Below are positions 63,447-64,000 of a DNA stretch of 64,000 nucleotides, piece by piece. Origin of the DNA: Streptomyces aurantiacus (GTDB taxonomy: Bacteria > Actinomycetota > Actinomycetes > Streptomycetales > Streptomycetaceae); assembly GCF_027107535.1 (NCBI RefSeq), contig NZ_CP114283.1, positions 7,936,001 to 8,000,000 on the forward strand. Direction: 5' to 3'. The position numbers were made by a program, and so were the translations under genes. Under the pieces are notes generated by a model. It did no database searches, was not told the DNA's origin, and saw nothing but the letters and a program-made list of their open reading frames with translations. How positions within the stretch are numbered: the first letter of the stretch is position 1; each line of letters starts with the position of its first letter.

Positions 63447-64000
63447 CTAGCCGGGATAGGGGGGAAATCTCCCGGTCAGATCCCGCACTTCTTCACGCAC
63501 GCGACGGCCGGCCGCCTCGTCCCGCAGGGCCGTCGCGAACAGCGCGGCGATCCGGGTCATCTCGGCCTCGCCCATGCCCTGCGTGGTGACGGCGGCCGTG
63601 CCCAGGCGCAGTCCGCGCACGTCGGGGTGGGGCAGCGCACAGGTGTCGAGGACCATTCCGGCGGCGGCGAGACGTCCGCGGGCGGTGCGGCCCTCCACGC
63701 CGAGCGGCGCCGGGTCGACGGTCAGCAGGTGGGTGTCGGTGCCGCCGGTGGTGACCGCGAGCCCCTCGGCGGCCAGGCTCCCCGCGAGCATCCGCGCGTT
63801 CGCGACCACCTGATGGGCGTACGCGGTGAACGCCGGTGTTGCCGCCTCGCCGAACGCGACGGCCTTGGCGGCGATGGTGTGCATCTGCGCGCCGCCCTGG
63901 GTGAAGGGGAAGACCGCCCGGTCCACGCGCTCGGCCAGTTCGCTCCCGCACAGCAGCATTCCGCCGCGCGGTCCGCGCAGCACCTTGTGCGTGGTCGCGC
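63447..64000 (-). CDS. glyA: serine hydroxymethyltransferase, C-terminal part
   Basis: Interconverts serine and glycine with tetrahydrofolate, PLP-dependent. The frame is open to the window edge. The first visible codons give TTHKVLRGPRGG, the PLP-lysine motif, so about 184 C-terminal residues are present, including FPFTQGGAQMHTIAAKAVAFGEA and GGTDTHLLTVD. Upstream part is beyond base 64000. Confidence 0.95.
   Translation of the reverse strand, partial: ATTHKVLRGPRGGMLLCGSELAERVDRAVFPFTQGGAQMHTIAAKAVAFGEAATPAFTAYAHQVVANARMLAGSLAAEGLAVTTGGTDTHLLTVDPAPLGVEGRTARGRLAAAGMVLDTCALPHPDVRGLRLGTAAVTTQGMGEAEMTRIAALFATALRDEAAGRRVREEVRDLTGRFPPYPG

Overview
The window is a high-GC stretch of an actinomycete chromosome, almost certainly Streptomyces. 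The evidence is third-position GC codon use, GTG starts, the polarity proteins Scy and FilP, NucS, the AbsC-type regulator, a ChiS/ChiR-chiC block, and a complete atpIBEFHAGDC operon followed by wecA and glyA. From memory, the order matches the Streptomyces coelicolor core segment running from pta (SCO5425) down to glyA (about SCO5364). I saw no tRNA, rRNA, insertion sequence, prophage or CRISPR array. Both ends are cut: pta lacks its 5' part and glyA lacks its 5' part on the minus strand.

Layout. 1-4.3 kb: pta-ackA and pyk, the acetate/pyruvate node. 4.4-7.1 kb: a minus-strand operon of a DUF6230 secreted protein, a DUF6114 membrane protein and a Ser/Thr/Pro/acidic-rich exported protein. 7.7-14.8 kb: thioredoxin-TPR protein, TetR regulator, isobutyryl-CoA mutase large subunit (icmA), DUF3817 protein, MarR regulator, an MFS pump and its divergent ArsR-like regulator. 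14.9-19.7 kb: GH6 glucanase, GlxA radical copper oxidase and CslA cellulose-synthase-like enzyme. 20-23.5 kb: thiamine-binding protein, second DUF3817 protein, three AIM24 paralogues and absC. 23.5-28 kb: OmpR-type two-component system, PepSY protein and an MFS pump. 28-31 kb: meaB, thiolase and methylmalonyl-CoA epimerase. 31-36.2 kb: scy and filP. 36.4-40.3 kb: two tandem ABC transporters. 40.3-46.7 kb: a small Cys/His protein, an LLM oxidoreductase with a TTA codon, an SCO5389-family protein, nucS, a large P-loop protein with a degenerate Walker A, and a STAS protein. 46.9-49.2 kb: 3-hydroxybutyryl-CoA dehydrogenase, cobalamin adenosyltransferase and a membrane protein. 49.4-53.1 kb: chiS-chiR-chiC. 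53.2-64 kb: DUF2550 protein, ATP synthase operon, wecA, glyA.

How the genes fit together. Four products (IcmA, MeaB, Mce, PduO-type ATR) belong to adenosylcobalamin-dependent acyl-CoA rearrangement; thiolase and hydroxybutyryl-CoA dehydrogenase add acyl-CoA flux. CslA/GlxA/GH6 (tip glycan) lie about 11 kb from Scy/FilP (tip-organising cytoskeleton), so two halves of the polar-growth machinery are close together here. Regulatory DNA is rich: a 24-bp perfect palindrome over the icmA promoter, three helically phased CTTCAG repeats before the OmpR-type system, the classical chitinase direct repeats at chiC, and a Rex-like operator before atpI. About ten genes look leaderless, with TANNNT ending 6-8 nt before the start codon.

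The best candidates for undescribed systems are the DUF6230/DUF6114/acidic-protein operon, the triple AIM24 operon beside absC, and the 848-residue P-loop protein whose Walker A lysine is replaced by arginine. All starts were chosen by eye from ribosome-binding sites, leaderless promoters and family length. No database search was run.
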